DNA from: CANKJK01 sp964400405
GTDB taxonomy: Bacteria > Acidobacteriota > Vicinamibacteria > Vicinamibacterales > UBA2999
Direction of reading: 5' to 3'
Assembly: GCA_964400405.1 (NCBI GenBank)
Contig: CAYNUO010000020.1
Location: 1-45,285, forward strand
DNA length: 45,285 bases
This document shows, piece by piece, positions 1 to 7,851 of the stretch. Position numbers and translations under genes: made by a program. The notes beneath the pieces were generated by a model. That model did not search any database. It was given only the letters and a program-made list of their open reading frames with translations, and was not told the origin of the DNA. Each line of letters starts with the position of its first letter. The stretch's first letter is position 1.

Positions 1-47
1 GCGGTGAGCAGGACGAGCAGGCCGAGTTGCTGCGTACGGGTCGGCAT
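1..47 (-). CDS. 5' end of an unidentified protein (cut by window edge)
   Basis: An ATG at 47..45 overlaps the TGA stop of the upstream TonB-like gene (TGATG), the coupling seen at many junctions in this window. Only 15 codons are visible, reading MPTRTQQLGLLVLL and on. The hydrophobic run after a short polar, basic start could be a signal peptide or membrane anchor. Too little is present to name a family. The tight overlap suggests it is co-translated with the TonB-like protein. Confidence 0.45.
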   Translation of the reverse strand, partial: MPTRTQQLGLLVLLT

Positions 48-994
48 CAGTTGCTCGGGTCTTCGTTGTAGTAGAAGGTCACCGTGAAGAGCGCCTTGTC
101 GGACGGATACTCGGGCGGCAGCGGCTCGGTGGGATTCGACGTCAGGATGGCGTTGTAGGCCGCCTTGTTGAAGGCGTCGACCTGCGCCGGCGCAACGATG
201 GCGATATCGGTGATCCGGCCGTCCTTGTGGATGTTGAACTGCAGCACGACGCGCCCCTTCAGCAGCCACGCCGCGTTCGGGACGAACCAGTTGCGCTTCA
301 CCTGCGCGACGAACCGGCGGATCCACGGGCCGAATTCGACACCCTTCGTATCGAACTGAATCGCGGCGCCGGGCTGGCCGCTGCCGCCCTGCGGGTTGTC
401 GAACGTGCCGTCCTGCACGTACCGCTCGAGATTCCGGAGTGCCTCTCCGAGCGGACTCCCGCCCGGAAGCCGGGACCCGAGCGTCCGGGGCCGCGTGTAG
501 CCGGTGTCGGCCTTCGGCAGCGGCTTCTGCGTGTCCTTCTCCGCACCCTGTTCCTGGACCGGCTGCGACGTGGGCGGCTCGTTCGGCACGCCGCGCGCGA
601 TCTTCGATTCCTCGACGCGCTCGGTCGTCGTCCCCTTCGCAAACGGGAGCGGGTTCTGCGGCAGCGCCGACACGACCGGATCCTGCGCGCGGCGGTCCAT
701 GTCGGAGAGTTCGGCCCGTTCGGGTGGCTTGGGCGCCGGGACGTCCTCGTTGGGCCTCACGAACACGAACGTGGGCCGATCCTTCTGGCGGGCCAGCGCC
801 GCCGCACGCTCCGCGGCCCGACGCTGCAGTTCCTCCGGGTCCGGCTGGAAGAACGACAAGCGCGGCGCGAAGATGATCGTCAGCAGCAGGAGCCCGTGGG
901 CGATGACCGACATCATCACGCTCTCGCGGCGGGAGATGGCGGAGCCCACCTCCACCTCGTCGCGGAAGCGCTCGTCGATATCGAATCGGATCAC
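47..994 (-). CDS. TonB/TolA-family energy-transducer-like protein
   Basis: A 315-residue protein with a short cytoplasmic N-terminus, one membrane segment at about residues 25-43, a long polar linker rich in proline and charge (about 50-210), and a C-terminal TonB-like domain (about 222-312) containing GPWIRRFVAQVKRNWFVP and VVLQFNIHKDGRITDIAI. This is the TonB architecture, in which a periplasmic domain passes proton-motive-force energy to outer-membrane transporters. No ExbB or ExbD is next to it, so its partner is unknown and a TolA-like or orphan role is possible. The start is GTG at 994. A perfect TATAAT lies just upstream (1007-1012), so it may be transcribed apart from the ubiE operon. 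Confidence 0.8.
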   Translation of the reverse strand: MIRFDIDERFRDEVEVGSAISRRESVMMSVIAHGLLLLTIIFAPRLSFFQPDPEELQRRAAERAAALARQKDRPTFVFVRPNEDVPAPKPPERAELSDMDRRAQDPVVSALPQNPLPFAKGTTTERVEESKIARGVPNEPPTSQPVQEQGAEKDTQKPLPKADTGYTRPRTLGSRLPGGSPLGEALRNLERYVQDGTFDNPQGGSGQPGAAIQFDTKGVEFGPWIRRFVAQVKRNWFVPNAAWLLKGRVVLQFNIHKDGRITDIAIVAPAQVDAFNKAAYNAILTSNPTEPLPPEYPSDKALFTVTFYYNEDPSN

Positions 995-1006
995 GTGGAC
1001 ACGAGA

Positions 1007-1012
1007 ATTATA
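1007..1012 (-). promoter_or_regulatory. -10 element (TATAAT) for the TonB-like gene
   Basis: The minus strand reads TATAAT in the 30-bp gap between the ubiE stop (1025) and the GTG start at 994. Transcription would begin near 1000, leaving a leader of only about 6 nt. No good -35 hexamer is visible 16-18 bp upstream, where the DNA is the end of ubiE. The assignment rests on the hexamer and its position. Confidence 0.4.
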
Positions 1013-1024
1013 GGGGGCGTGCCC

Positions 1025-1786
1025 TCAGGCTTGTCGTGACACAACGGTGGCAGCGGCTGCCGCAGGTGCGGTCGCGGTATAGAGATAGACGATCCCGAGC
1101 GTCAAAGGGTCTGCCTGGACATCCACGAAGCCTGCCGCGCGCAGCGTCCGGCAGAACACCTCGGGCGGCGGGAAGTTCGAGACCGACGCCGGCAGATAGG
1201 AATACGCGACACCGTGGCCGGAGATGAGGCTCCCCACGCGCGGGAGCACGTGCCGGAAGTACCACCGGTACAGCGCCGCCAGACCGGGCAGCCGGGGCTC
1301 GCCGAACTCCAGGATGGCCAGCCGCCCGCCCGGCTTGAGCACCCGGACCATCTCGCGGCACGCGACCTCGGGCCGTTCGACGTTGCGGATCCCGAACGCG
1401 ACCGTCACGCCGTCCGCCGTGCCCGACGCGGCGGGCAGCGACATCGCGTCCCCGCGCAGCAGCGCAATGCGGCTCGACTCCCCCGCCCGGGCGATCTTCG
1501 TGTGGCCGATCGCCAGCATCGCGCCCGCGAAGTCCACGCCGACGACGCGCCCCACGGCGCCGGCCGCACGCGCCTGCAGCGCGACGTCCGCCGTGCCGCA
1601 GCAGACGTCCAGCAGCACGCCGTCCGGGCGGGAGCCCAGCGACGCGATTGCGCGGCGCCGCCAGTAGCGGTCGATGCCCGCGCTGAGCACCCGGTTGAGC
1701 AGGTCATAACGCGGCGCAATGGCGTCGAACATGCCGGAGATCCGGTCCGGCGACTTCTCTACGGAAACCGTGGTGACTGGGCGCAT
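1025..1786 (-). CDS. ubiE: Demethylmenaquinone methyltransferase (UbiE/MenG)
   Basis: A 253-residue class I SAM-dependent methyltransferase that should C-methylate demethylmenaquinone, the last step of menaquinone synthesis. Family marks are YDLLNRVLSAGIDRYWRR near the N-terminus, the SAM motif LLDVCCGTADVALQA, GVTVAFGIRNV, and LKPGGRLAILEF. The ATG at 1786 is preferred because it lies 16 nt after the upstream ubiA stop and gives a normal-length N-terminus; a longer reading from 1825 would run into ubiA. It follows mqnA, mqnC, mqnX and a UbiA prenyltransferase, which supports a menaquinone rather than ubiquinone role. Confidence 0.92.
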   Translation of the reverse strand: MRPVTTVSVEKSPDRISGMFDAIAPRYDLLNRVLSAGIDRYWRRRAIASLGSRPDGVLLDVCCGTADVALQARAAGAVGRVVGVDFAGAMLAIGHTKIARAGESSRIALLRGDAMSLPAASGTADGVTVAFGIRNVERPEVACREMVRVLKPGGRLAILEFGEPRLPGLAALYRWYFRHVLPRVGSLISGHGVAYSYLPASVSNFPPPEVFCRTLRAAGFVDVQADPLTLGIVYLYTATAPAAAAATVVSRQA

Positions 1787-1802
1787 AGACGGGGACACGC
1801 GG

Positions 1803-2657
1803 TCAGCCGGCGAGCCAGAGCGCACCGGCGGTGCTGAGGAAATACACGATCCCGACCCAGCCGTTCAGGTCGAATGCGCGCTTCACCTGAGACAGGTCGT
1901 CGGCGCTGACAAGGGACTGTTCGTAGACGAGCAGCGCGGCCACGACGACGACGCCGCCGAAATACGCCGGCGGCAGACCTGCGACCGGCTGGAGCGCGGC
2001 CATGACCGCGACGGTCGCCACGTGCATGAGCCGCGACAGCCGGATGGCCCCGGCGACACCGAACCGCACCGGCATGGACCGCAGGCCCTGCGACCGATCG
2101 AACTCCACGTCCTGGCAGGCGTACAGGATGTCGAAGCCACCGACCCACAGGCCGATCGCCAGCGCGAGCAGCCACGGCTCCCAGCCCCAGGAGCCGCCCG
2201 CGGCCAGCCACCCGCCCACGGGCGCGATGGCCATCGCGAGACCGAGGAAGAGCTGCGTGTATGTGGTGTAGCGCTTCGCGAGGGAATACCAGAACACGAT
2301 CCCGAGCGCGACCGGCGCGAGCCAGCCGCAGACGGGGCTCAAGCGGAACGCGACCGCGATGAACACCGCGCCGGACACGAGCACGAACGCCGTCGCCTCC
2401 CGTCCGGACATCGCGCCGCGCGGGATCTCCCGGTTTGCCGTCCGCGGGTTCAGCGCGTCGAAGCGGGCGTCCACGAGCCGGTTGAACCCCATCGCCGCGC
2501 TCCGCGCCGCGACCATCGCCGCGACGATCCACGCGAGCTGCGCCCAGGCGAAGGGCTGCACGCGCCACGCGAGCAGCGCGCCGGTCAGCGCGAACGGCAA
2601 CGCGAACACGGTGTGGCTGACACGGACGAACGAGAGGTACGTGGCGACCTTACCCAT
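1803..2657 (-). CDS. mqnP: UbiA-family prenyltransferase, probably MqnP
   Basis: A 284-residue polytopic membrane protein of the UbiA superfamily. Both aspartate-rich motifs that bind Mg-prenyl diphosphate are present: NRLVDARFD (about 59-67) and DILYACQDVEFD (about 176-187). In the futalosine pathway this enzyme (MqnP) attaches the polyprenyl tail to the naphthoquinone precursor, and the neighbours mqnX, mqnC, mqnA and ubiE fit that role. The ATG at 2657 overlaps the end of mqnX by 8 bp, which implies coupled translation. The longer open frame to 2864 lies inside mqnX and is not used. 4-hydroxybenzoate prenyltransferase is the alternative label. Confidence 0.88.
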   Translation of the reverse strand: MGKVATYLSFVRVSHTVFALPFALTGALLAWRVQPFAWAQLAWIVAAMVAARSAAMGFNRLVDARFDALNPRTANREIPRGAMSGREATAFVLVSGAVFIAVAFRLSPVCGWLAPVALGIVFWYSLAKRYTTYTQLFLGLAMAIAPVGGWLAAGGSWGWEPWLLALAIGLWVGGFDILYACQDVEFDRSQGLRSMPVRFGVAGAIRLSRLMHVATVAVMAALQPVAGLPPAYFGGVVVVAALLVYEQSLVSADDLSQVKRAFDLNGWVGIVYFLSTAGALWLAG

Positions 2658-3861
2658 GGACGTCCACCCAGGAGATCGTCTCCGGTTCGATGCCCGTGAG
2701 CAGAAACTGTTCCGGGTCCTCGACGTCCTCCGGCACCCGCACGGCCAGCACGGCCGCGCGCTTGCCCGGTTCGAGCGTGCCGAAGGTGTCACCGTATCCG
2801 AGCGCCGTCGCGCCGACGGCGGTCGCCCCTTCCAGCAGCCAGCGCGCGGGCACGCGCGGCGCAAGCCGGCGCGCCTCCGCGAGTTCCGCGAACAGGTTCA
2901 GGTCCGGCGCCGACGCCAGGCTGTCGGTGCCGAAGGCCACGCGGACGTGCGACGCGTAGAAGGCGTCAATGGGCGGCGCGCCGGCACCAACCCACCGGTT
3001 GCTGCGGGGACACGAGACCAGCGTCGTGCCGCTGGCACGAAGCCTTGCCAGGTCGGGACCGTCGGCCTGCACGCCGTGCACGGCGAGCGTTCGTCCGTCG
3101 AGTACGCCGAGGTCGTCGAGATAGGCGATCGGAGACGTCCCCGGCGCCCTCCAGCCGTCGTTCCACACGCCGATCTGCTCGAGCATCCCGCGCCACGGGC
3201 CCTGGCCCGCGCGGATGAACTCGACTTCCTCCTGCCCTTCGGCGACGTGGACGGTCGAGACGGCATCGGGCCTGCCGGCCAGGTCGTCCCGGATCGCGCC
3301 GAAGAGCTCCGGGGATACGGAATACGGCGCGTGCGGTGCCAGCGTGACCCTGACGTCCGGCGTCGCGGCCGCCTCCGCGCGTGCCCGGGCGTCGCGCACC
3401 TGCGCGGCACGGTCGGCCGCGCCGAAGCCAAGCAGCTCATGGAACACGACACCGGACAAGGCATGTCGCGTGAAGAACTCGGGCGTCCTGAGGGTGTTGG
3501 ACACGTCGCCCGCGAGGGCCGTCCCGGTGGCCCGCATCGACCGCGCCGCGGCATCGGCCGCCCGGCCGACGTCCGGCGACGTCATTTCATCGACGCCTGC
3601 CCTCGCCGCCAGCAGCGCGCGGACCCACGGCACGAACGCGCCGGACGGCGGGACGACGCCCGCCAGATAGGACAGCTCGAGATGTGTGTGGGCGTTCACG
3701 AGACCCGGCATCAGGATCGTTCCGGGCAACCGGAGATCGGGCTCACGCCCGGCCAGCGCCTCCCCGGCCTCCACGATCCGGCCGTCGGCGATGGCCAGCC
3801 GGCCGCCACGCACCGGCTCGCCCGTCATCGTGAGCAGCCAGGCACCCTCGACCACGATCAT
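2650..3861 (-). CDS. mqnX: Aminodeoxyfutalosine deaminase-like amidohydrolase (MqnX)
   Basis: A 403-residue amidohydrolase of the cog0402 type. It has the metal-binding NAHTHLELSYL (His58 and His60), a later HVAEGQEEVEF histidine, AVHGVQ, and GTDSLASAPDL carrying the catalytic aspartate. In futalosine menaquinone synthesis such enzymes deaminate 6-aminodeoxyfutalosine to futalosine. That function is assigned here from position between mqnC and mqnP; related enzymes of this fold deaminate other purines. The ATG overlaps the mqnC stop as ATGA. No futalosine hydrolase (MqnB) is in the window. Confidence 0.82.
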   Translation of the reverse strand: MIVVEGAWLLTMTGEPVRGGRLAIADGRIVEAGEALAGREPDLRLPGTILMPGLVNAHTHLELSYLAGVVPPSGAFVPWVRALLAARAGVDEMTSPDVGRAADAAARSMRATGTALAGDVSNTLRTPEFFTRHALSGVVFHELLGFGAADRAAQVRDARARAEAAATPDVRVTLAPHAPYSVSPELFGAIRDDLAGRPDAVSTVHVAEGQEEVEFIRAGQGPWRGMLEQIGVWNDGWRAPGTSPIAYLDDLGVLDGRTLAVHGVQADGPDLARLRASGTTLVSCPRSNRWVGAGAPPIDAFYASHVRVAFGTDSLASAPDLNLFAELAEARRLAPRVPARWLLEGATAVGATALGYGDTFGTLEPGKRAAVLAVRVPEDVEDPEQFLLTGIEPETISWVDVHG

Positions 3862-5069
3862 GAGGGTCGGGACGCGGCGCGGCGCTCCTTCTCCTGACGG
3901 CTCCGGGCCGCGTAGCGGGACAGCTCCTCCGGCCGCGAGTCGTCACCGTCCACGCGCGCGGTGGCGAGGGTCAGCATCCGCGGCAGGTCCCGCTCGCGGA
4001 CGATCGGTTCGCCGAGCACGTCGTAGTGCATGTTGCGGCGCTTCGGCGTGAACCCGGCGTCCTCGACGTTCAGCACGATCTCGAGCTCGTCCATGCAGTA
4101 GGCCGCACCGGCCGCGCGGACGACGTTCTCCTCGATCATCACGCTGCCCATGTCGTTGGCGCCGAAGGTCAGGCTCAGCTGCCCCACCTTGCCGCCCTGC
4201 GTGACCCACGACGCCTGCAGGTTGTCGAAGTTGTCGAGCACGAGGCGCGCGATGGCGAGCGTCCGCAGGTACTCCACGCCGGTCGCCTCCGTGCCGCCGC
4301 GCTCGGTGTTCTCCGGCTGGAAGCTCCACGTGATGAAGGCCGTGAAGCCGCCCGTCTCGTCCTGCAGGTCCCGCAGCCGCATCATGTGCGTGATGCGGTC
4401 CTCGAGCGTGTCGACCGTGCCGTACATCATCGTGGCGGTCGTGCGGAGTCCGGCCAGGTGCGCCTCGCGCATCACGCCGATCCACTCGTCGGACGTCGCC
4501 TTCGTGTGGCAGTGCAGGTGCTCGCGGACACGGTCGACGAGCATCTCGGCGCCGCCCCCGGGAATGCTGTCGAGCCCGGCGGCGACGAGACGCCGGATGA
4601 CCTCGGGCACGGGGATCTTCGAGAGCCGCGAGATGTGCAGCACTTCGGGCGGCGACAGCGCATGCAGTTTGAACGCCGGGTAGCGGCCCTTCACGGCGCG
4701 GAAGAGATCCTCATACCACTCGATCGGCAGGTCGGGATTGTGGCCGCCCTGCAGCAGGAGCTGCTCGCCGCCGACGGCGATCGTCTCGTCGATCTTGCGG
4801 AAGATCTCGTCGAAGCCGAGCACGTACCCGTCGGTCGCCCCGACCTCGCGGTAGAACGCGCAGAAGTTGCACTTCGCGACGCAGACGTTCGTGTAGTTGA
4901 CGTTGCGGTCGATGATGTAGGTGACGACCGGCTCCGGGTGCCGGCGCATGCGCATGGTGTGCGCGAGGTGGCCGAGCAGATGGAGCGGCGCCTCCCGGTA
5001 CATCAGGAGCGCTTCGTCGGCGTTCAGCCGACCTCCGGCGAGCACCTTCCCGGCCAGCGCGTCGATCAT
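3858..5069 (-). CDS. mqnC: Cyclic dehypoxanthinyl futalosine synthase (MqnC), radical SAM
   Basis: A 403-residue radical SAM enzyme that cyclises dehypoxanthinyl futalosine. The iron-sulfur motif CVAKCNFC (Cys63, Cys67, Cys70) is intact and followed by AFYREVGATDGYVL. Other family marks are GGHNPDLPIEWYEDL, IPGGGAEML, GTVDTLEDRI, SFQPENTERGGTEAT and LTFGANDMGSVMIEENVV. Length is normal for MqnC. The ATG at 5069 shares one base with the mqnA stop (TGATG), and its own stop overlaps mqnX (ATGA). Its intact cysteines contrast with the cysteine-free MqnE-like protein two genes upstream. Confidence 0.95.
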   Translation of the reverse strand: MIDALAGKVLAGGRLNADEALLMYREAPLHLLGHLAHTMRMRRHPEPVVTYIIDRNVNYTNVCVAKCNFCAFYREVGATDGYVLGFDEIFRKIDETIAVGGEQLLLQGGHNPDLPIEWYEDLFRAVKGRYPAFKLHALSPPEVLHISRLSKIPVPEVIRRLVAAGLDSIPGGGAEMLVDRVREHLHCHTKATSDEWIGVMREAHLAGLRTTATMMYGTVDTLEDRITHMMRLRDLQDETGGFTAFITWSFQPENTERGGTEATGVEYLRTLAIARLVLDNFDNLQASWVTQGGKVGQLSLTFGANDMGSVMIEENVVRAAGAAYCMDELEIVLNVEDAGFTPKRRNMHYDVLGEPIVRERDLPRMLTLATARVDGDDSRPEELSRYAARSRQEKERRAASRPS

Positions 5070-5878
5070 CAGTAGAAGCTCACGGTCCGGCGGGCCGGCC
5101 CGGCGCCGAGGTCCGCCGCCCAGTCGAGAAACAGCTGCAGCCCCGCCACTTCGTCCGGTCCCATCCCGTAGCGAACATTATCCCTGAGGTACGCCTCCGC
5201 GAGGGGACGGACCTCTTCGCGCGCGCCGGCGTACTCAGCCGCGATCGCCGCCCCGGCCGCCAGACCCTCGGCCTGCGCCGACTGCAGCGCGGCGACGTCG
5301 TCGGCCGTCACCGCGTCCGGGCGGCCCGTCCAGGCAGCGTAGATGAACGGCAATCCCGTGAGCGCCGTCCACTCCTCGCCGAGGTCGATCTTGCGGAGTC
5401 CGAGGGCCGTCGGGTCGAGCTCGAACGCCGGGTCACCGATCACCAGCGCCGCGTCCGCCTCGGCGAGCATCGCCGGCACGTCCGGAACGTGGGGCCGGAA
5501 CTCCGGCGCGATGCCGAACCGCTTCGCGCACAGCACCTTGACGAGCGCGACGGACGTCCGCGAGCTCGTGTCGAGCGCGATCGAGCGGATGTCGCGGGTC
5601 TCGCGCCGGGTGAACACCGCGACCGATGCGATCGGACCGCGCGATCCGACCCCGACGCCCGGCACGAACCGGTAGTCCGGCCGCTCCAGATATTCGACCG
5701 ACGAGATCAGACCGAGATCGACCTCGCCCGCGTGCAGCAGCTGCGTGCACGTCGACGGAAGGTCGTAGCGCACCCGCCAGCGGTCGGGCTGCCTGTCGAG
5801 CGCCCACGTCAGCGGACGGGCGTTCAGGTACGACACGGCGCCCACCCGGATGGGGCCGCGCGATCCGGCGCTCGTCAT
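5069..5878 (-). CDS. mqnA: Chorismate dehydratase (MqnA)
   Basis: A 269-residue periplasmic-binding-protein-like enzyme that dehydrates chorismate to 3-enolpyruvylbenzoate, the first step of the futalosine route. The family signature VGAVSYLNARPL is at about residues 12-23, followed by DLPSTCTQLLHAGEVDLGLI and SVEYLERPDY. The start at ATG 5878 overlaps the stop of the MqnE-like gene (ATGA), and the stop overlaps mqnC (TGATG). No signal peptide is seen, as expected for a cytosolic enzyme. Confidence 0.93.
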   Translation of the reverse strand: MTSAGSRGPIRVGAVSYLNARPLTWALDRQPDRWRVRYDLPSTCTQLLHAGEVDLGLISSVEYLERPDYRFVPGVGVGSRGPIASVAVFTRRETRDIRSIALDTSSRTSVALVKVLCAKRFGIAPEFRPHVPDVPAMLAEADAALVIGDPAFELDPTALGLRKIDLGEEWTALTGLPFIYAAWTGRPDAVTADDVAALQSAQAEGLAAGAAIAAEYAGAREEVRPLAEAYLRDNVRYGMGPDEVAGLQLFLDWAADLGAGPARRTVSFY

Positions 5879-6774
5879 GCCGCCGGCGACACCCGCGGCG
5901 CAAAGTGCGCGTCGCGTTCGACGGCCTCGAAGCCGGCCGCCTCGATGTTCCGGCGGACCTCCAGCAGTGCGCCGCGGCGCGGGCCGTCCGGCGCGGCGTC
6001 GACGGCCGGTGCCCCGTAGAGGTCGTCGGCCCCGAAGGTCAGCGCGACCTGCGCCAGCTTCGGGCCGTAGCGCGGCCAGTCCACCTGGATGGCGACCGGC
6101 GCCGGCAGCGCGAGGCGCGTGAGCGCCACCGTGCGGACGTCGTCGTAACCGGTCGTCGGCCTGAACGGATTGAGCGTCAGCGGCAGCGGGTGGACGGCCG
6201 TCACCGGACCCGCCGCGGCCGCCGCACGGATCGCGGCGATCGTCGGCAGCCGGGCGTCGCCGGTCCCCTTCTCGACCGTCAGCCGGATGGACGCCAGGCC
6301 GGCGTTCGCCAGGGCCACCACGGCGCCAGCCGGCGAGGCCAGCCGGTCGACTGGCACCTCCGCGACGGCGTCGAGCCCTGCCGAGCGAAGGCCGCGCAGC
6401 ACGTCGGCCAGCGGCCCTTCCTTGGCGTCCTCGATGTCCGCAAGCGACCATGCGACGAGGGACGGCCCTCCGCCCACCGCGGCGCGCGCGCGTGCGAGCT
6501 GCGCCTCGGCCGCAGACCGGCCGGGATACCCGCCGCTCAGCCGCACTTCGCCCGCCGCCGCGATCGCCGCCGCGTCGGCGGGACCCTCCGGCGCCAACGT
6601 CGCCACACGGAGGTACGTCACCACTCGGCCGCGCATCGCACGGCGCGCGGCGTCGGCCAGCATGCCGAGCGCCAGAATGTCCGGCGAGGCCGCCGCCTGC
6701 TGCAGCTCCGCGTCGGTCAGCACGTCGCCAGCCGTCACGCGCGCCGTCCACGCGTCCCACATCGCTCCTGCCAT
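5875..6774 (-). CDS. MqnE/CofH-like protein lacking all cysteines (predicted pseudoenzyme)
   Basis: A 299-residue protein that lines up with aminofutalosine synthase (MqnE) from end to end. The N-terminal segment VTAGDVLTDAEL and DILALGMLADAARR matches the MqnE helices just before the iron-sulfur loop. The C-terminal half has LTVEKGTGDARL, HPLPLTLNPFRPTTGYDDV, ALTFGADDLYG and a closing IEAAGFEAVERDAHF. The stretch that should hold the radical SAM CxxxCxxC loop is missing, and the protein contains no cysteine at all. It therefore cannot bind the cluster needed for MqnE chemistry. The frame is open and tightly coupled on both sides (TGATG with the upstream gene, ATGA with mqnA), so it is probably expressed. 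A GTG at 6777 is an alternative start. A real MqnE should exist elsewhere if the pathway works. Confidence 0.72.
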   Translation of the reverse strand: MAGAMWDAWTARVTAGDVLTDAELQQAAASPDILALGMLADAARRAMRGRVVTYLRVATLAPEGPADAAAIAAAGEVRLSGGYPGRSAAEAQLARARAAVGGGPSLVAWSLADIEDAKEGPLADVLRGLRSAGLDAVAEVPVDRLASPAGAVVALANAGLASIRLTVEKGTGDARLPTIAAIRAAAAAGPVTAVHPLPLTLNPFRPTTGYDDVRTVALTRLALPAPVAIQVDWPRYGPKLAQVALTFGADDLYGAPAVDAAPDGPRRGALLEVRRNIEAAGFEAVERDAHFAPRVSPAA

Positions 6775-7544
6775 CACCGTCCCCGTTGCATCTCCGCGTT
6801 GACACGCTCGGCCAGCGCCAGCGCACGACGTCCGTCCTCGCCGCTGACCCGCGGCCGCCCACCCGTCCGGACGGCGGTCACGAAGTCCTCGAGTTCCACG
6901 CGCAGCGGCTCCGCGTCCTGGACGTCGATCGCCCCACCCCGGATCACCGGCTTGCCATCGGCTGTCTCAAGCCGGTACACCTCGACCTCGCGCGTCGCAC
7001 AGTCCACCGACACGTAGGCGTCCTGCTGAAAGAAGCGGATCTTCCGCACGCGGTCGCGGCTGATGCGGCTGGCCGTCAGATTCGCGATGCACCCCGACGC
7101 AAACCGCAGGCGCACGTTGGCGATGTCGGTACGGTCGGTCAGCACCGCCACGCCGACGGCCTCGATCGAGACGACCTCGGACTGCACCGTCGCCAGCAGC
7201 AGATCGAAGTCGTGAATCATCACGTCGAAGATCACGTCGATGTCGAGGCTGCGATCGGGAAACACGCCGAGCCGATGGACCTCGACGAAACGCGGCGCCT
7301 GCACGAGCGGCCAGGCCGCGGTGAAGGCGGGATTGAATCGTTCGGTGTGGCCGGCCGCCAGCACGGCCTTGCCGTCCGCGGCCAGCCGCAGCAGCGTGTC
7401 CGCCTCAGGCAGGCTCGCCGCGATCGGTTTCTCGACGAGCACGCCGACGCCCCGCCTCAGAAAGGGCTCCGCCGCCGCCAGATGCGAGATCGTGGGCGTG
7501 GCCACCGTCACGGCATCCACCCGGTCCAGCAGGGACGCGGCATC
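6774..7544 (-). CDS. Gfo/Idh/MocA-family oxidoreductase, N-terminus lost in gap
   Basis: The last 256 residues of an NAD(P)-dependent dehydrogenase of the Gfo/Idh/MocA family. VDAVTVATPTISHL, VLVEKPIAASLPEA (with the catalytic lysine of EKP), AAGHTERFNPAF and DVMIHDFDLLLA are all typical. The Rossmann start (GxGxxG) is in the 100-N gap. Its position after lpxA and lpxI suggests a sugar-nucleotide substrate. In Acidithiobacillus and Leptospira, GnnA, a member of this family encoded near lpxA, oxidises UDP-GlcNAc at C3 to make 3-amino lipid A. That is a possible role here, but no GnnB aminotransferase is visible. Confidence 0.75.
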   Translation of the reverse strand, partial: DAASLLDRVDAVTVATPTISHLAAAEPFLRRGVGVLVEKPIAASLPEADTLLRLAADGKAVLAAGHTERFNPAFTAAWPLVQAPRFVEVHRLGVFPDRSLDIDVIFDVMIHDFDLLLATVQSEVVSIEAVGVAVLTDRTDIANVRLRFASGCIANLTASRISRDRVRKIRFFQQDAYVSVDCATREVEVYRLETADGKPVIRGGAIDVQDAEPLRVELEDFVTAVRTGGRPRVSGEDGRRALALAERVNAEMQRGR

Positions 7545-7644
7545 NNNNNNNNNNNNNNNNNNNNNNNNNNNNNNNNNNNNNNNNNNNNNNNNNNNNNNNN
7601 NNNNNNNNNNNNNNNNNNNNNNNNNNNNNNNNNNNNNNNNNNNN
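7545..7644. other. Assembly gap (100 N)
   Basis: A run of exactly 100 N between the N-terminal part of LpxI and the C-terminal part of the Gfo/Idh protein. About 200 LpxI residues and about 75 dehydrogenase residues are missing, so the real gap is probably near 0.8 kb or more. The open frame that spans it is an accident of the filler length. Confidence 0.97.
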
Positions 7645-7847
7645 GCCTTCAGCAGCTTGATGCACTTGCCCAGCTGCCCGAGCGAGACCGTGTGGAACTC
7701 GGCTCCAAGACGCGCGGCCTCCGCCTCCAGCTCGGGAAAGGCTTCTTCCTTCGCGGCGATGACGGTCACGTCGTGGCCCTGGGCCCTGGCCGCTTCGAGG
7801 ACGAGGAACGGAAACCGGCCGTTGCCGGCGATCAGGCCGAGCCGCAT
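7645..7847 (-). CDS. lpxI: UDP-2,3-diacylglucosamine pyrophosphatase LpxI, C-terminus lost in gap
   Basis: The first 67 residues match LpxI well: MRLGLIAGNGRFPFLVLEAA at the start, then a Rossmann-like strand pair and SLGQLGKCIKLLK. LpxI hydrolyses UDP-2,3-diacylglucosamine to lipid X in lipid A synthesis and replaces LpxH in many bacteria. The rest of the gene lies in the scaffold gap. The ATG at 7847 is 4 nt after the fabZ-lpxA stop, so the two are in one operon. Confidence 0.85.
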
Positions 7848-7851
7848 GACG

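Noticed and set aside
5875..6774. The MqnE-like gene as a frameshift artefact
   Set aside because: The single frame is collinear with MqnE on both sides of the missing loop and overlaps both neighbours in a regular way, so a sequencing indel does not explain the lost cysteines.
6774..7847. An apparent LpxI-dehydrogenase fusion protein
   Set aside because: The two parts are joined only by 100 N. Missing lengths of both families show two separate genes.
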